Below are positions 41,990-53,730 of a stretch of DNA of 64,000 nucleotides, piece after piece. A program made the position numbers and the translations under genes. The stretch is from Penicillus capitatus (taxonomy: Eukaryota; Chlorophyta): positions 1,364,001 to 1,428,000 of the forward strand of contig OZ287699.1 of NCBI GenBank assembly GCA_965649825.1, read 5' to 3'. The notes under the pieces are model-generated. The model ran no database searches. It saw only the letters and a list, made by a program, of their open reading frames with translations, and had not been told where the DNA came from. The number at the start of each line of letters is the position of its first letter. Position 1 is the first letter of the stretch.

Positions 41990-44900
41990 TTAGTTATTTC
42001 GGTCATTTCTGAACAGGGCGCGTTGTGTGCGTGCACACTTGCTGCAGTACCATTGCGTCTCATTGCCTCGGCCACCATACATGCAAGCACGATGGATCGT
42101 GGCATCGCAATTTAGACCACTGCATTCAATCAGACGACCACCAAAGCCACAGACACGGCATCGTGCCTCTTCATTCGTGCTTCCCTGTTCATCATCGCTG
42201 TCTTGAGCGACTTCATAGTCATCGTCTGTCACATCATCCAATCGATTCGAATCCGAAATCTCGGAAAGCGTCCCAGATGACGAAGAGCCTTCGGCGATCA
42301 CGTTCGGGACATTTGCAGGAATGCCTCTTCGGGTGTGACTCCGTGTGACTCTCCAAGGAACAGCATCGAAGGCAAGCATATCTGTTGTCTGATTGACATC
42401 CTCCGATGTCTCGTGTTTCTGCTTGATCTTCTTCGTCGGTGCTGCAAAGTCGCTACTGGTGGTCGATTTTTCAGAAGTGCTCTTCTCTCCACGCTTTCTC
42501 TTTGCCTCAGCTGCCACCTGTTGTGCTTTGCTTTTGGCTCGAACGAGTGGATCGATGATCTCTCTCAAGGTGGCTACGTAGAGTCCCAGTTCCGAAAGGG
42601 ACATGTTGGAAGAAACATCGAAACTCTCCAGATGCGCCGTAAGTTTCATTTGCGTCTTGCCGTTCTGTTTTTCTGTTCCATCTTGAAAGACTCTCTTCAG
42701 CACGTCATTCAGTTCAGAGAGAAAGGCAAGCATGGCTTCTGCTGTGGCAATGTTGCTGAGTTCTATTCGTCGTGTCTTGATTTCATCCTGAATCTCGGGT
42801 TCAGCTACAGACGCCACACCTCCAACAACCTTGTACAGACGGTTAACCATCATCTAGAATGAAGAGCACGTGGAAATGTAAAAAGCCAAATAGAGATCGA
42901 CTTTGAGTGCACAGGAGATGTGCTCGTGTTTGAGTTTCTCGACGGGAGCACGGCTCTGTTTTTTGCTTGCCTTGTGGAAAGACTCCAGCTCTGCACAAGG
43001 GACACCTCTTGGAACATTGTTCACATCGAAGGAAAATTCTGCAGGTGCCAAACAGATACATAGATTCTCATAGTCTCTCTTCAATGCCTCCATCAGTTGC
43101 TTCTCGCGAATGCCTCGCAAATTCAGACCCGACATCACTCGATCCAGATCCTCTTGGCCACGAAGACACCTACATCCATACATCATCATGCGATATATCT
43201 TCTCTCGCGGCCTTGCCGAATGTGGGTTTGTTCAGGATTGATAACACAAAGGCTTTCTGGAAGAGAAGGAAACCAGTAATACTCGTTGCGATGGCGATCG
43301 AAACCGATCGGCTCGCAACGAACTTTACAGCGCTCTAGTTGCTCTTCCAGCGAAGCCAGTTCATTCTGAGCAATCGCCTCTTTATCCTCTTCTGTCGCCC
43401 CTCTACGTCTCAGATGTCGCTTCCCACTCTCTCCATTCTCAGTGACGGTCCTTTCGCCGTCCTCTACAGAAAAAGATCGTCTGAGATCTGTTTCTGAACG
43501 AAAGGGACTGGATATACGCTCTTGATTTGCGCTGTTGTTGGTGGCTGCCGTTTGTGTCTTGCTCTTCGGTTTATTCATTTCTCTTCGAATCTAGGGGAAT
43601 GCATGTCTCCAGACAGCAAGGGCCAAAATTAACGGACTTTAGTAATAGCAGACTCGAGATGCTTTGCCTCGGAGAGACGCGCATCGGTGGACTGTCTGAG
43701 CATCGCAGAAGACGACACGTACATCACAAGTGCCGAAAGTATCTTCAAGTGCAATTCGGGAGGGAGTTCCAAAAATAGTGTCATCTCATCTCCCTTCTCG
43801 TGCTTCTGTAATGCTACACCATCAGCGGCAATGCAGGCGGTCGATGACGTCACTCATGCACGAGCGGACGGACCTTCATGAATTTGCCGGATAATGTCAT
43901 GCTCCTGTTGGTGAGCGAAATAAAATTTGAGAATCTCCGGCCACGTGTAACCATCCAACACGGCATTCCACTGTCGCATATCTGGTGGTGCATCTGATAA
44001 CTTCATCTGAGAGACACAGAGATAGAGAACGTCATTGTGTCGATCTGAATCGAGGAACGGAGCTACCGCTTGATGAATGGCTGTTTTCAGAAGAGCCTGA
44101 TATGTGTTCTTTAGCAGCGAGGAGTCCAGCGGCCAGCATAAGCTGTACATGAATTCTGCCACAGTCAGATCCGCAATGACAGGTCGATCATCCAGCTCCG
44201 CTCCAAACATCGAAAGAAACTCACAGACGGCCAATGCATCAAGCATTATTTCCGACTGATGATGAGGATCTGGTAAAAGGGGGCCGTTCAGAAGAGCTTC
44301 TTTATGTCTGTGATCATCCGGTGTCAAATCCAAGTCTTCAATCGGGTAGCGAGCAACCGGAGGCTTGTGAGGAAAAAGGCGTTTCTTGCTCTGCAGATCT
44401 TTCCCCTTGTCCTGCGCATCATTGAGGCGTTGGTTTCGCTCTTCTTGTCGTTTCTGTTTTTCTTCCTCTCTCTTTTGACGGACAACCTTCTGACGCTCGG
44501 CCATCTTCCTCTTCTGTACGCATTTGTAGCAAAGATAAGGGTATTTGATTCCGCCACCGCCTTCTTCTTGTGACACATCTCGCATGGCTGCATCATACTC
44601 TTCAGCACAGACAGCGTGAATTGCAGAAGGGCACCGATCGCAGAACACAAGTGGAGAATTGTCGGGGTGCTTTGCCTGTCGGCACACAGCTTAAACAACC
44701 CCACCAAAGACGGAGATTTCTGTCTCACCTTAAGGCACTTCATGCAACGTCCGTTATTCCGTGGACAATCTGCTGCATCTTGCTCATCTGTCCAGGAGAT
44801 CAACGTCCAGATCGAAGGCGTATTCGTCATCGCTTACTTGTACTGAGCTCTCTCTTCTCGTTCTCTGCCTCGTCTTCTGCAGCTTTGACGTAGGAAGCCA

Positions 44901-46160
44901 AAGCGTAGTGTCCATGTTTCGGAAGCTTGACAAACGCTTTGTCATGATTAAGCAACGAGGCAATGCAGTTTCTCGCAGAACTGTCAGCCCATGTCGTCTG
45001 GATCTTGCAATCTTTGAGCCTCTGATGCAGGTAACTGATGCTCGCGCCATTAGCACCGACCCACTTGAGTGTCTGTACATGTTTGCCAAGCCTCGTACTT
45101 TTTCAGAGAGAACTGGAGAATCGGACGCACCTCATAAATGGTGTGTTTCACAGTGCCCGGTATTTTCTTGGCATCTGATTTCGGTTTTGTCTACAGAAGA
45201 GATTGCCTTTAGTGTGAGATACACAAAGAGGCATTTCACATGGTCGCTGTCTTTTGCTGAAGATCTCCTCTTCTTCCCATCGCTTGTCTGATTTCCACTG
45301 TCCACAGCCAGAACACCTTCCAATCCATCTGTCAGTGTCACTCTATGAGATTCAGAGCAGTGAGAGTGTGAGAGAGAGACCTGGTTTTATGGCAGATACG
45401 ATGCTTCGCGCTTCATTGCGCAAGAAAGGCCCAAGGAGTTGCAAATCCATGTCAACAGTTGGTTGCATGACGGCTGATGTCAGGGTCATTTGCAAACAGG
45501 GTGGTGGTTTTGTCAAGGGCTCCTTCTGCAAGGCCACATCCTGTCATGACATGACTGCTCACTGCTGCAGGCGGATGGCAAGTAAGAATGGACCTCTTCT
45601 GTCCTCTGGGCATTTTCACTGGCGACCGCTTGGAGGTAAGAGAGGCCAGATCTCGACGTTCGTGTACAAGTCCATGCAGGTTCGCGATAGAGTCGAACTT
45701 TCTGCAGATAGAGCCTAGAAGGGCGAGAAAGATGGATTTTTGGATCGGCATTTGAGAGAGGTCGGTCAACGGGCAATGAGAGGAAGCGCGGGGAGCGAGG
45801 TGGCATGACGGTTGGTTTCACGACGGCTTTCGGCGAAGAGAGGGCGAAAACGACGCCATGCGCTCCACCCGCAGACATGTCCTTCCAAAAGATTCCGCCG
45901 ACCATGTGACGGGTGGAATTTTCGAGTCGGAAGAAAGACAGCAGCGGCGAAAGAAAGTTGCCAGAAACGCGACGCCGAAACTCGCAAAACATGACACGAG
46001 TACCGCGCAGGGCGTATTTGTAAGCGCAGCTCGCATTGACTTACTCGTAGTCGAGGAAGACTTCACCCGTCGTGCGAATAACCCACACTTCATGATTACG
46101 TTTGAGACCGGGGGGAAGCTGCTCCGTTGGACGATAGGGTTGGCCTTTGAGTAATGGCAT
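41990..46160 (-). CDS. ACF1/BAZ1-type chromatin remodelling subunit (WAC-PHD-DDT-WHIM-PHD)
   Basis: It starts MPLLKGQPYRPTEQLPPGLK and continues after an intron with YLQKVRLYREPAWTCTRTSR and SGLSYLQAV. Together these form a WAC domain like human BAZ1A. Downstream are a PHD finger (PLVFCDRCPSAIHAVC), a Lys/Glu/Arg coiled coil, a DDT domain (LAVCEFLSMFGAEL), a WHIM/WSD block (CEPIGFDRHRNEYYWFP) and a C-terminal PHD (CRVCGFGGRLIECSGLNC). No bromodomain follows the last PHD. Such proteins partner with ISWI ATPases to space nucleosomes. Exon limits in the middle are only approximate. The first intron (45715-46044, 330 nt) is several times longer than any other resolved here. Confidence 0.85.
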
Positions 46161-46193
46161 CGTATCTAAGCGACTCGCGTTGAGAGGTGAACA

Positions 46194-46567
46194 ATGTCGC
46201 TTCGCATTGGTCAAGACAAAATGTCTGTCGATAAGCGGAATGAAAGAACAGCAAGCGCAACGCAAAACGTCGATGATCGCACGTGCCGTATACACGATGG
46301 AAAGACCGTAGACAATGCCCCTTTGATGCTAAGGCTCCCGCTGAGGGCCATCTCGCTTCCGTGGCTGCTCTGTTTTACCGGACATGTACGAAAACGAAGT
46401 GTTTGGATGTCTGCAAACGATTTGGCATTGACGACGAATCGTCCAAGAGAAACAAGCGTCGCACGTGGATTCTCGATATGAGCCCATGTGGTTTATGGAA
46501 AAGCCAGGCGCGGTCCGTAATCTTCTTTCGTCTCACATCTAATCCTCCACATAGTTTTCTCTTGTGA
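46194..46567 (+). CDS. Hypothetical protein, partly resolved
   Basis: It begins MSLRIGQDKMSVDKRNERTA, divergent from ACF1 with 33 bp between starts. A second frame (46283-46567) reads CPFDAKAPAEGHLASVAALF and CTKTKCLDVCKRFGIDD, which looks protein-like and Cys-rich. A short intron near 46209-46250 could join them. I do not recognise a family. A TCACATC block near 46535, with a TAG after it, may mark a further intron. Confidence 0.3.
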
Positions 46568-46699
46568 TACACGCACGTCATGGGCAAATGACTGACGAGA
46601 AGTATGCCAACATAGCTGTAGACGTCGAGCATATGCAAAAGCGTGTGAGAGCGGAGCCTTTCCGGTTTATTCTTCGCATGGCGACTTCAAATCCATATC

Positions 46700-47128
46700 A
46701 TGAAACTTTACGTGGCTTTAGCCATCGTGCTGGTGCCGCTAAGCGTATGCATTGAATCCACTTTGTAGATAGCTCTTTCAGGAGTGGCGAATTGGAGACG
46801 CGAAGACCATGCATTGACTCTTCGACTACCATGTCTGCGACTGCCTTTTTCAATTCCTCGACGATGCTCAATAGGAATGGCCAGGCAGCTGAGGAAAGAG
46901 TACGGCGAAGGCAGAGGTTTTGGTATTCGATACTGCTGTACCCTTTCGGGCGCTGAGAAATCTCGAAAGTTGTCTAGAAGGAGAAAAAAATGTACAATCT
47001 CTTCTAAGTTTCAACGGTTGCTACTCTTAGGAAACGCACGAGAGCGATCTGGTCCAGTCGCCGACAAAATACGGTTAGGATCTGTTTGTCGATGCTTTTA
47101 CAGATGTCATCGCGCTTCTCTGCTTTGA
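46700..47128 (+). CDS. Possible small secreted protein
   Basis: MKLYVALAIVL at 46700 splices across a 42-nt GT-AG intron into IALSGVANWRRED, giving a textbook signal peptide. The frame then runs basic and Cys-containing (RRCSIGMARQLRKEYGEG) to 47128. More introns are likely and the mature product is unclear. The region 47130-47597 has only short open frames (one at 47201-47386). Confidence 0.3.
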
Positions 47129-47597
47129 CACAAGACGGCAAAGAACCCCTGGCCTCTTTGCTTCTTTTACCTGAAAGCACTCTTTCGCAGTTATGCTTTC
47201 ATGAGTAACTCGTTTTCGTCGTCGACATCCAAAATGAAGTGGACAAGAGTGGGGCATGTAGACGAACAGTTCAAACCGACGCTGGCCATTATTATAAATC
47301 TGTGTCCTTATGTCTTACAGTTCGACCATAGGTATGTTCCACTTATTTGTGGCCGAACTCTATTCCCGCAACTCGATAAGCGTTAAAAGCGATCAAAAGT
47401 GGAACACTTTACATACAGAGTGACTCAGAAGTGTCTATCTCGTCCGTCAGTTGTGCGGCGCTTTATTTTTTTGCTCTTGATCAAGATGCGGTTAGATAAA
47501 TAAACTCTCCTCGGCAGCTGTTCAAAGACCTGACGCTTTTACACAAACAAACAGATCTTCACTTTTGCAAGGCTTCTTCCTATTATTCTTCGTCGTC

Positions 47598-48701
47598 CTA
47601 ATACTGTTCCGATATGAAGTTATAGCCTAAGAGCTCGAAATCCGTCCGGAAATGCTTTTCTACTTCTTGCACACATTCTGGGTTTTCTGTATACAGTGAC
47701 ACAGCATAATGATCGCGGTGATTTGCATTTCTGGTACGCAGATGGTCTGGTATCTTGAGATCTGGTAAGCTTGACGGTTTTCTCTTGTTGATCTCGTCCA
47801 GCACAGTCTTTATGTCTCTGTGAAGGAATTCTGTTTCTCCGACAAAATCAACAGCAGGTAATCCTTCCTGTGTGAAAAAGCAACTGGATTGCTCCATGAT
47901 GTGATGAACGTGGTGGTTAAACCAGTTCAGTCTGGTCTCATTGAAGACCTTAAAGGCTTGAAGAAATGGCTCGTGACAAGCTTCTTCGAAAGGGATTCGT
48001 TCCTCATTTACTGTCAGGCCTTTGATGTATGTGTAACTGCTGCCGTATCTCGAATAGGGATTTCGAATGAATCCAAACACGAAGTAGTCATCCCAGTACT
48101 GCTTGGCTTCCTCTAGACTGGTTGTCTTGTTCTCGTACCAACGCTCAGAACAAAACTCCATGCTGATGTTCTTGGGTGTCAACCAGTGGTCGCCGCAGAT
48201 CCACCCAAGCGGTTCGCGGATAGTCGTCCCGCCCACCTTCTTTCCCTTGATCCAGATGAACCGGTAGGCGTGATTGATGTGCACCAAACATCCTGGAAGC
48301 TGCATTGGCGGCTGAGCGATCTCGCAGAACGCCCCAGTGTGCTTTATTCGAGATACTGCCCAATTCAGCGTCTTACTCCGGCGCAGTTTCTTGAATTCAG
48401 GCCTCCAGTTTAAGGGATTCAGCATGCCAGTTTTGTTTTGGAAGCCTCTAACTGTGGGTCGCATAGACAGAGCTTCTTCTATTGTTTTATTGCTATATTC
48501 GACTTCTGACGAAGCAGATTTCTGCAAATGGATACTGCAATTGATATTGTTCCAGACTACCCAGCTCGATGTGTTCAAGACCCGATGGAGCGAAGTCGAG
48601 GCGAGGAACTGAAGCAGAATGTATAGCAACGACAGAAAGACAGCGAAAATACCCAATCTAGTCGTCCACGGATAAGACAAACGTGTGTTTCGGAGGCCCA
48701 T
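47598..48701 (-). CDS. HNK-1/Sulfotransfer_2-type sulfotransferase, copy 1
   Basis: A single exon encodes 367 aa from the first ATG (MGLRNTRLSYPW). Upstream frame is open but lacks ATG. It is a type II membrane protein with one N-terminal helix (LGIFAVFLSLLYILLQFL). The PAPS-binding 5' loop is IWIKGKKVGGTTIREPLG, and the 3'-phosphate motif is FGFIRNPYSRYGSSYTYI. The C-terminal third carries HHVHHIMEQSSCFFT. These enzymes sulfate Golgi glycans; the acceptor is unknown. A 458-bp central block is 96 percent identical to copy 2, while the flanks differ strongly. Confidence 0.85.
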   Translation of the reverse strand: MGLRNTRLSYPWTTRLGIFAVFLSLLYILLQFLASTSLHRVLNTSSWVVWNNINCSIHLQKSASSEVEYSNKTIEEALSMRPTVRGFQNKTGMLNPLNWRPEFKKLRRSKTLNWAVSRIKHTGAFCEIAQPPMQLPGCLVHINHAYRFIWIKGKKVGGTTIREPLGWICGDHWLTPKNISMEFCSERWYENKTTSLEEAKQYWDDYFVFGFIRNPYSRYGSSYTYIKGLTVNEERIPFEEACHEPFLQAFKVFNETRLNWFNHHVHHIMEQSSCFFTQEGLPAVDFVGETEFLHRDIKTVLDEINKRKPSSLPDLKIPDHLRTRNANHRDHYAVSLYTENPECVQEVEKHFRTDFELLGYNFISEQY

Positions 48702-49360
48702 ATGTGAAAGACGCGCAAATGAAGTCAGCAAGACGGTATTCTGTTCATCGTTGTCATTTTGTAGCACATCAAATGGAGGTTAGAGATTGTCATCAAATTC
48801 TCAGGAAAACACTTTTCGGCTAAAAACAATGCATGACGCACAAACGACCCCATTCCGAAAGAAACAATAACCGTTCGCTTAAGGTTGCCATCCTAAATCA
48901 CAATGCAATAGATCATTGTACAATAGGATCGGAGGAGGACTGAATGCCAAAGTTCATCGTCGATTCTTCTCGACTAAATGCGTAAAAACAATGTTAAAGG
49001 GAGAAGAAACCAGATTGGTATGAGCTTTTTGAAGATGGCGTTGTGCACTTGTGGCTGCTGATCGTGTAAGAGGCACCTGAGAAACCTTCAGGGCAAATCT
49101 GACAGCGTCATTTTCTCGTTGCCAGACGAAGCCACATCTGAAGGGTTATGTCATTTCCGCCGCTCCCCTCCACCTGTCCTTTCTCGGCACTTTCAACGAA
49201 GTCTCCCCCTATCATGGCGATTTGAAGAACGCGCTAATAAATCTAATGATGTCATTCTGCTGTCAGAAGAACAGGGCCGTCACGATGTGACGTGTCTTGT
49301 TATCCAAGGGGTTTGTCTCCGAACGGGGCGCTTACACGACGTATCATGTCACCTGTGACA

Positions 49361-49366
49361 TATAAA
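49361..49366 (+). promoter_or_regulatory. TATAAA box upstream of a small ORF
   Basis: TATAAA followed by GACATG lies 68 bp before the ATG of the small frame at 49434. Spacing is plausible for a core promoter. Confidence 0.35.
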
Positions 49367-49433
49367 GACATGAACGTAGACCCGTGTGAGCCTTTTGCTC
49401 TGTCATACGTGAAGCTTTTCGCTAACATCTGAA

Positions 49434-49649
49434 ATGGACGAGGTCAGTGACTTCGTTACATATGCACAGAAGCAGCTCCATAAGCGCGACACCGCGCGTA
49501 AACTACGTCAAGTTGGAGCACCTGACCTGATACAAACGGACCAGTCGCAAATTGACCCCGACTCACGCAATTCATATGTCATCTGCATGATTGGCATCGG
49601 AATGAGGCGCGTCTCCGTCGTGATTTGGCTCAAACTGCGTTTTTTCTGA
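49434..49649 (+). CDS. Small hypothetical protein
   Basis: The first roughly 45 residues are charged and helical (YAQKQLHKRDTARKLRQVG). The last 25 are hydrophobic and may be intron read-through. There is no recognised family. The TATAAA box upstream is the main support. The surrounding 48.7-51.7 kb stretch otherwise holds only short unassigned frames. Confidence 0.3.
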   Translation: MDEVSDFVTYAQKQLHKRDTARKLRQVGAPDLIQTDQSQIDPDSRNSYVICMIGIGMRRVSVVIWLKLRFF

Positions 49650-49935
49650 GCACACTTGTGCGGTCGGCCACGAACGTTTTTCTCCGGCGTTGTTCCCCTG
49701 CACGAGACCGGAGATCTGCCGTGAATTCTACGATTCCAATATCGCTAAGATTTTGATTGGCGATGTGGCTGCCTTGTTATCAATGAGTCATCTGGTGGAA
49801 AGGGTGCCTGTTGTCACGTCACATGGGCGCATTGGCTTCAAAGAGGGTTGACGGGTGGACGTAAACAGTTTCCGGCCCGCGGCCCGGACACGTCGCAGCT
49901 TCGCGACGTGACGTCCGTCCGTGGGCGATCAGGGG

Positions 49936-49941
49936 TATAAA
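49936..49941 (+). promoter_or_regulatory. TATAAA box in a GC-rich promoter-like stretch
   Basis: TATAAA sits about 170 bp before the ATG at 50105. It is preceded by GACGTGACGTCC, an ACGT-core pair. An apparent 5' UTR rich in CTCT/TTCT follows. This looks like a strong promoter for a short transcript. Confidence 0.4.
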
Positions 49942-50104
49942 GACAGTGCGTGCCCCGACCTGTAGTCTTCGCGTTGACTCGTGTCTGTTCTCCGTTTCTC
50001 GGGACGCGTCTGCGCGACCGCGGCGCAGGTCTCTCTGAAGATTCCCGTCAAGGGTTCTTTTCTTTGGTTCTAGCAGTGTAGTGACTCATCTGCCTGGGGA
50101 CGTC

Positions 50105-50304
50105 ATGTCACAACGCGAGTATTTAACGGTCTATCTGCATCACTCGAGACCTTGCTCCGAACAACTTGTAAGAATTCCGCTTGAATCGTTTTCGCTGCGC
50201 GGCCGACCGGCGACAGGCGCAATCTTGAGTTCCACATAAAGACCATCCATACCAAAGATCGCAAAGTGGACGTCAAGCACTACCAAGAGCTCACCGACTT
50301 GTGA
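50105..50304 (+). CDS. Very small hypothetical protein (45 aa)
   Basis: MSQREYLTVYLHHSRPCSEQ ends at a GTAAGA donor (50168). With an acceptor at 50229 the frame continues FHIKTIHTKDRKVDVKHYQE to a TGA. It follows the TATA box at 49936. No family is recognised and the splice choice is one of two. Confidence 0.25.
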
Positions 50305-51682
50305 CATTCCCAATGTTCGACGAGAGATCACCTGCTCGAATGTACGGGACACGTAAACCCGGTACCCATAAGGATGTTTACAACCATGGAAAGAAAAGGT
50401 TATCACACTCAATGACTTTTATGAATTCAGAGCATTCTTATGTGGTTTTCATCTCCGAAACAGCCCTTGGCTCGAAAGGCATACCTTTATGTGCATCTTC
50501 ATGTAAATTTCCAATTATGATGACGATGAATACGTCCAGTCATCAATTGTTTAGCATGCATTGCCAGCTTTTGTCGAGTGACCCGTGTGAAGAACGCAAT
50601 TTCCATCGTGTGACTTCATGGGTGAAGTTGGCAGCCGGTTTATGCCGGAAAGACCAAAGAGATCTCTGCAGACAGAGAAGGCGACGACCACAAGCTTCCC
50701 CCTCAGGACAACGCTGTCGATGGTATTAGCATTCGTCTGCCCTAAGCTGTCCGATGCGCTGTCGTTACGCTTTGTATCAATACGTGTCCCGTCAAAAGCC
50801 AAGTAAAGGCCTTGTCTTCTGTTCTCTTGACCGCTCACGGGGCGAGTTCAGTGTTACAAATAGATAGATAACGTGGGAGCGAGTCTCTTTGTTTCAGTCT
50901 GTTTCTACTGAAGTCCACATTTACACAATGTTCGTGATGAACATAAGCCGTGGATGCTTGGGTCACGGGCTCTGAGAAACAATTAACTCGGGTAAGCAAA
51001 ATGGACCAAGGCAAAGGAAGATGAGCCAAATTGCAAAGAACAACTTGGCTCATATCAGACAGTTTTTTATCATCATGCAAGGCATGATTGACACATCAAA
51101 GCCAAAATATCTTATTATCAGAACAGCACAGGAATGACGGTCTTAACTAACTCTTATTGGATCTCTGACTACACCCTCTGTTTCAGCAAAACCCAAGACA
51201 TCGTTTCAAACAATCGATGTTCTCGGCACTGCAAACACCCGACCAACTATGCGATTTTATTGTCAATCGCACTCGACAACGATCAAAGAATGCCGACTCC
51301 GGTACACTTGTTATAATCAACTGCTTCTTTATCTGCATCTTCGGCCTCGACCTTAATGACATGTCTCCCGTAAGGATCTTTCCTTTTAGAGTTCGATGCT
51401 TGCAAAAACAATGTCAAGGAACTCCGTAACGATTGGCAGCTTTTCTAAAAGGTGGACTGACACGGAAAGGCCGGTGTGTTTAAAGACAGCACTGACGACA
51501 GCTTTGTTCGGAACAGTAATGACGAAAGTCTCGCGGACTCCGGAACTCAGCGACAGAAATGTGTGACAGGGTACCGAACATGAACAATATTTCCTCATTT
51601 TGGAAATCTCGACATGATGTGAGGCTTGTATGAACAATTATTCTTTTCGGTCTACTCAATCCATCTTCTGATCGCAAAGGTA

Positions 51683-52371
51683 TTAAGGGAACAAGAAATC
51701 GTTGTTCCACGGTTTGAACGGCAAAGGTGAATAATTATTGGGATGGATCTGAGGAATGTCGAATGTCAATTTGCCTTTTTTCAGTACCATGACATCTTTA
51801 ACTTCATACCCTATCTCCTCATCGGCAATGCGGAAGTCCTGGTCACAAGAGATGTATCTGTAAGAAGAGATTCAATAGTCATGGCAAATGGTTACCCGAT
51901 CGATGTAGACATTTGTCGGAAAACCGAGCGTTGCATCATAGCTAACAGTCAATTTGGCAACCTTGTCATTGATAGCGTCCTGGATTAGAGCAAAGAGTTC
52001 TTCAATGGTTGGCACGGAATCACTGAATTCGTTGTCTGGATTGATGTTGGCCACCTACGTAAGAAGAAAAGTGACGAGGTGTTTCTAAGGGGCAAGCTAG
52101 AGACCGCTTTATTGACGACAGTGAGAGTGAATGGCCCGAGAGACTCGACAATGCAGAAGCATTGACGGGTAATCGTCATTTGATACGAGGAACCACCGAC
52201 GTTGGTTTTCCAAAGCAATCGGTTTTGGCCAAGTTCAAATTGAAGCACTTTGAAGTCCGGTGCGTCTGGAGAATCTGGAACTGGGTCGAGGGGTTTTTCA
52301 GGTAATAAGGCACGAACTCTGGTGCCCAGTACCAGCAACGTCGACAAACACAGAAGCTGTCTGAACATCAT
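51683..52371 (-). CDS. Secreted DUF6174-like protein
   Basis: Three exons (52371-52117, 52054-51896, 51838-51683) give 189 aa. A signal peptide (MMFRQLLCLSTLLVLGTRVRA) precedes YQMTITRQCFCIVESLGPFT with a CxC. Then TIEELFALIQDAINDKVAKL and a SYDATLGFPTNVYIDRDFRI-ADEEIGYEV segment follow. The order Tyr...CxC...E-LF...YD-x-GFP-x-x-x-IDRD...DEE is the DUF6174 pattern, best known from bacterial lipoproteins and scattered eukaryotic secreted proteins. Function is unknown. The splice at 51839-51895 is needed to restore the IDRDFRIADEE block. Confidence 0.65.
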
Positions 52372-52564
52372 GGTAAGAAAAGCGCTGTCTTGTTAAGAAG
52401 CAGTAAAAGGACTGATAACAAATGGTCGTTTCTCGTTTTGTCCGACAACTGACTACTCAATTTGATTCTCTTCAGGTCATGTCGCGAGTGGACGCGACAG
52501 GATTACCGTCGTTGTTTGCTCCAACTGTCCGATCTGTCTTGCGTGGTCGGAGTCTCTTGCGACA

Positions 52565-53415
52565 ATGGCGCTGCTGTTCGTTCGTTCATTGAATCGACTC
52601 TGTGCACCTCACACCTCGCGTCTCGTGGCGACGCCTCTGCAGTCGAATTCGAGTGGAATGCTACTCACCGAGCGGGCTTCTACTGTTGGCAGCCTTCCAG
52701 CTGGACACGAGAACTCGGATCTGAGGGATGTGATGTGCAATATCCGACTGAGTCGGATGAGAGACATCACGCTGAGACGAGATGTCTCCCTCTATGAAGA
52801 GGGGAAGCCAGTTACACTTGCTTCCATCTTCAAAGTCTTCTCGATTTCGATTTTGGTCCATCTCGAGTTGTGCCAAGCGTTCAGGGAAGAAGGACGCTGT
52901 TGGTTGGAGTACCTGGTGGAAAAATCTGCTGTCAACAACACCTGCCAGCCTATCTCGATAAGGTTCAGCTGCGCATCCAACAGAAGGTCTCTGACAAAGA
53001 ACGTTTCCATAGGCCAATGATTTGACGAAGAACAAACTGGACAAGATTGTCTGCGTTTTCTCGACGAGTGATGCTGAATTGGAGAAGCTGATGAAATCTG
53101 CAGACAAGACAAAAGTGCGATCTGCTGTCGAAGGGCATAAAAGACGCAGAAATGTAGGTCTGTTTCTTCGAAGATCGAGATCTGACGTTTGCACGAATGC
53201 TGGGTCTGGAGCGAAACGATGGACCCAAAACTCAGAGATTCGCAGCTGTGGTGAATGATGGCCTGTTGCTTCGGATGGTGCGTGTAACGGCTCTGCAAAA
53301 GGCGGTGCGACGGGCTAATTCTCTGTAGAATGTTGAGAAGCATCCACGGGAAGTGAAGGAGACGAATTACGATGTCTTGTTGGATGTTTGGAAACAGTTC
53401 TGCTCGAAGCCCTGA
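52565..53415 (+). CDS. Peroxiredoxin-5-family protein with degenerate active site
   Basis: Five exons (52565-52834, 52885-52986, 53031-53114, 53158-53277, 53329-53415) give 220 aa. The N-terminus (MALLFVRSLNRLCAPHTSRL) is mitochondrial-like. The Prx5 fold is recognisable from GKPVTLASIF, TLLVGVPGGKICCQQHLPAY, KIVCVFSTSDAELEKLM, FFEDRDLTFARMLGLE, RFAAVVNDGLLLRM and NVEKHPREV. Active Prx5 proteins have PGAFTPxC before the HLP. Here the loop is PGGKICC, two residues shorter and without the catalytic Thr. The normal peroxidatic geometry is therefore lost, although two Cys remain. It may be inactive or repurposed. It is convergent with the dehydrogenase gene. Confidence 0.82.
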
Positions 53416-53730
53416 TCCCATAACGTCGCCTTTCTTCCATTTTATCCTGTTACAGCATTCTTGCTTAGTACTTACCACTCTCTGTGTTTTCTGTGTATAC
53501 TGATAAGGGAATCAGCATCGCATGACGACCCTTCTCTGAGACGATTGATGTGAGATCGCAGCAGTAAATTCTTTTGTCGTCCTGATTCTGTGTCGACAAT
53601 GCGCTCCCGCGTGCAACGAAGAGCTTGATTGGCGAGTTTACATACGACTCGCAGTTTCAGTGTGTATCCGTGATTCGATGGAAGGGAGTCGCTGCATTTT
53701 ATGGCAGAGTCATTCGCATTTTAAAGAATC

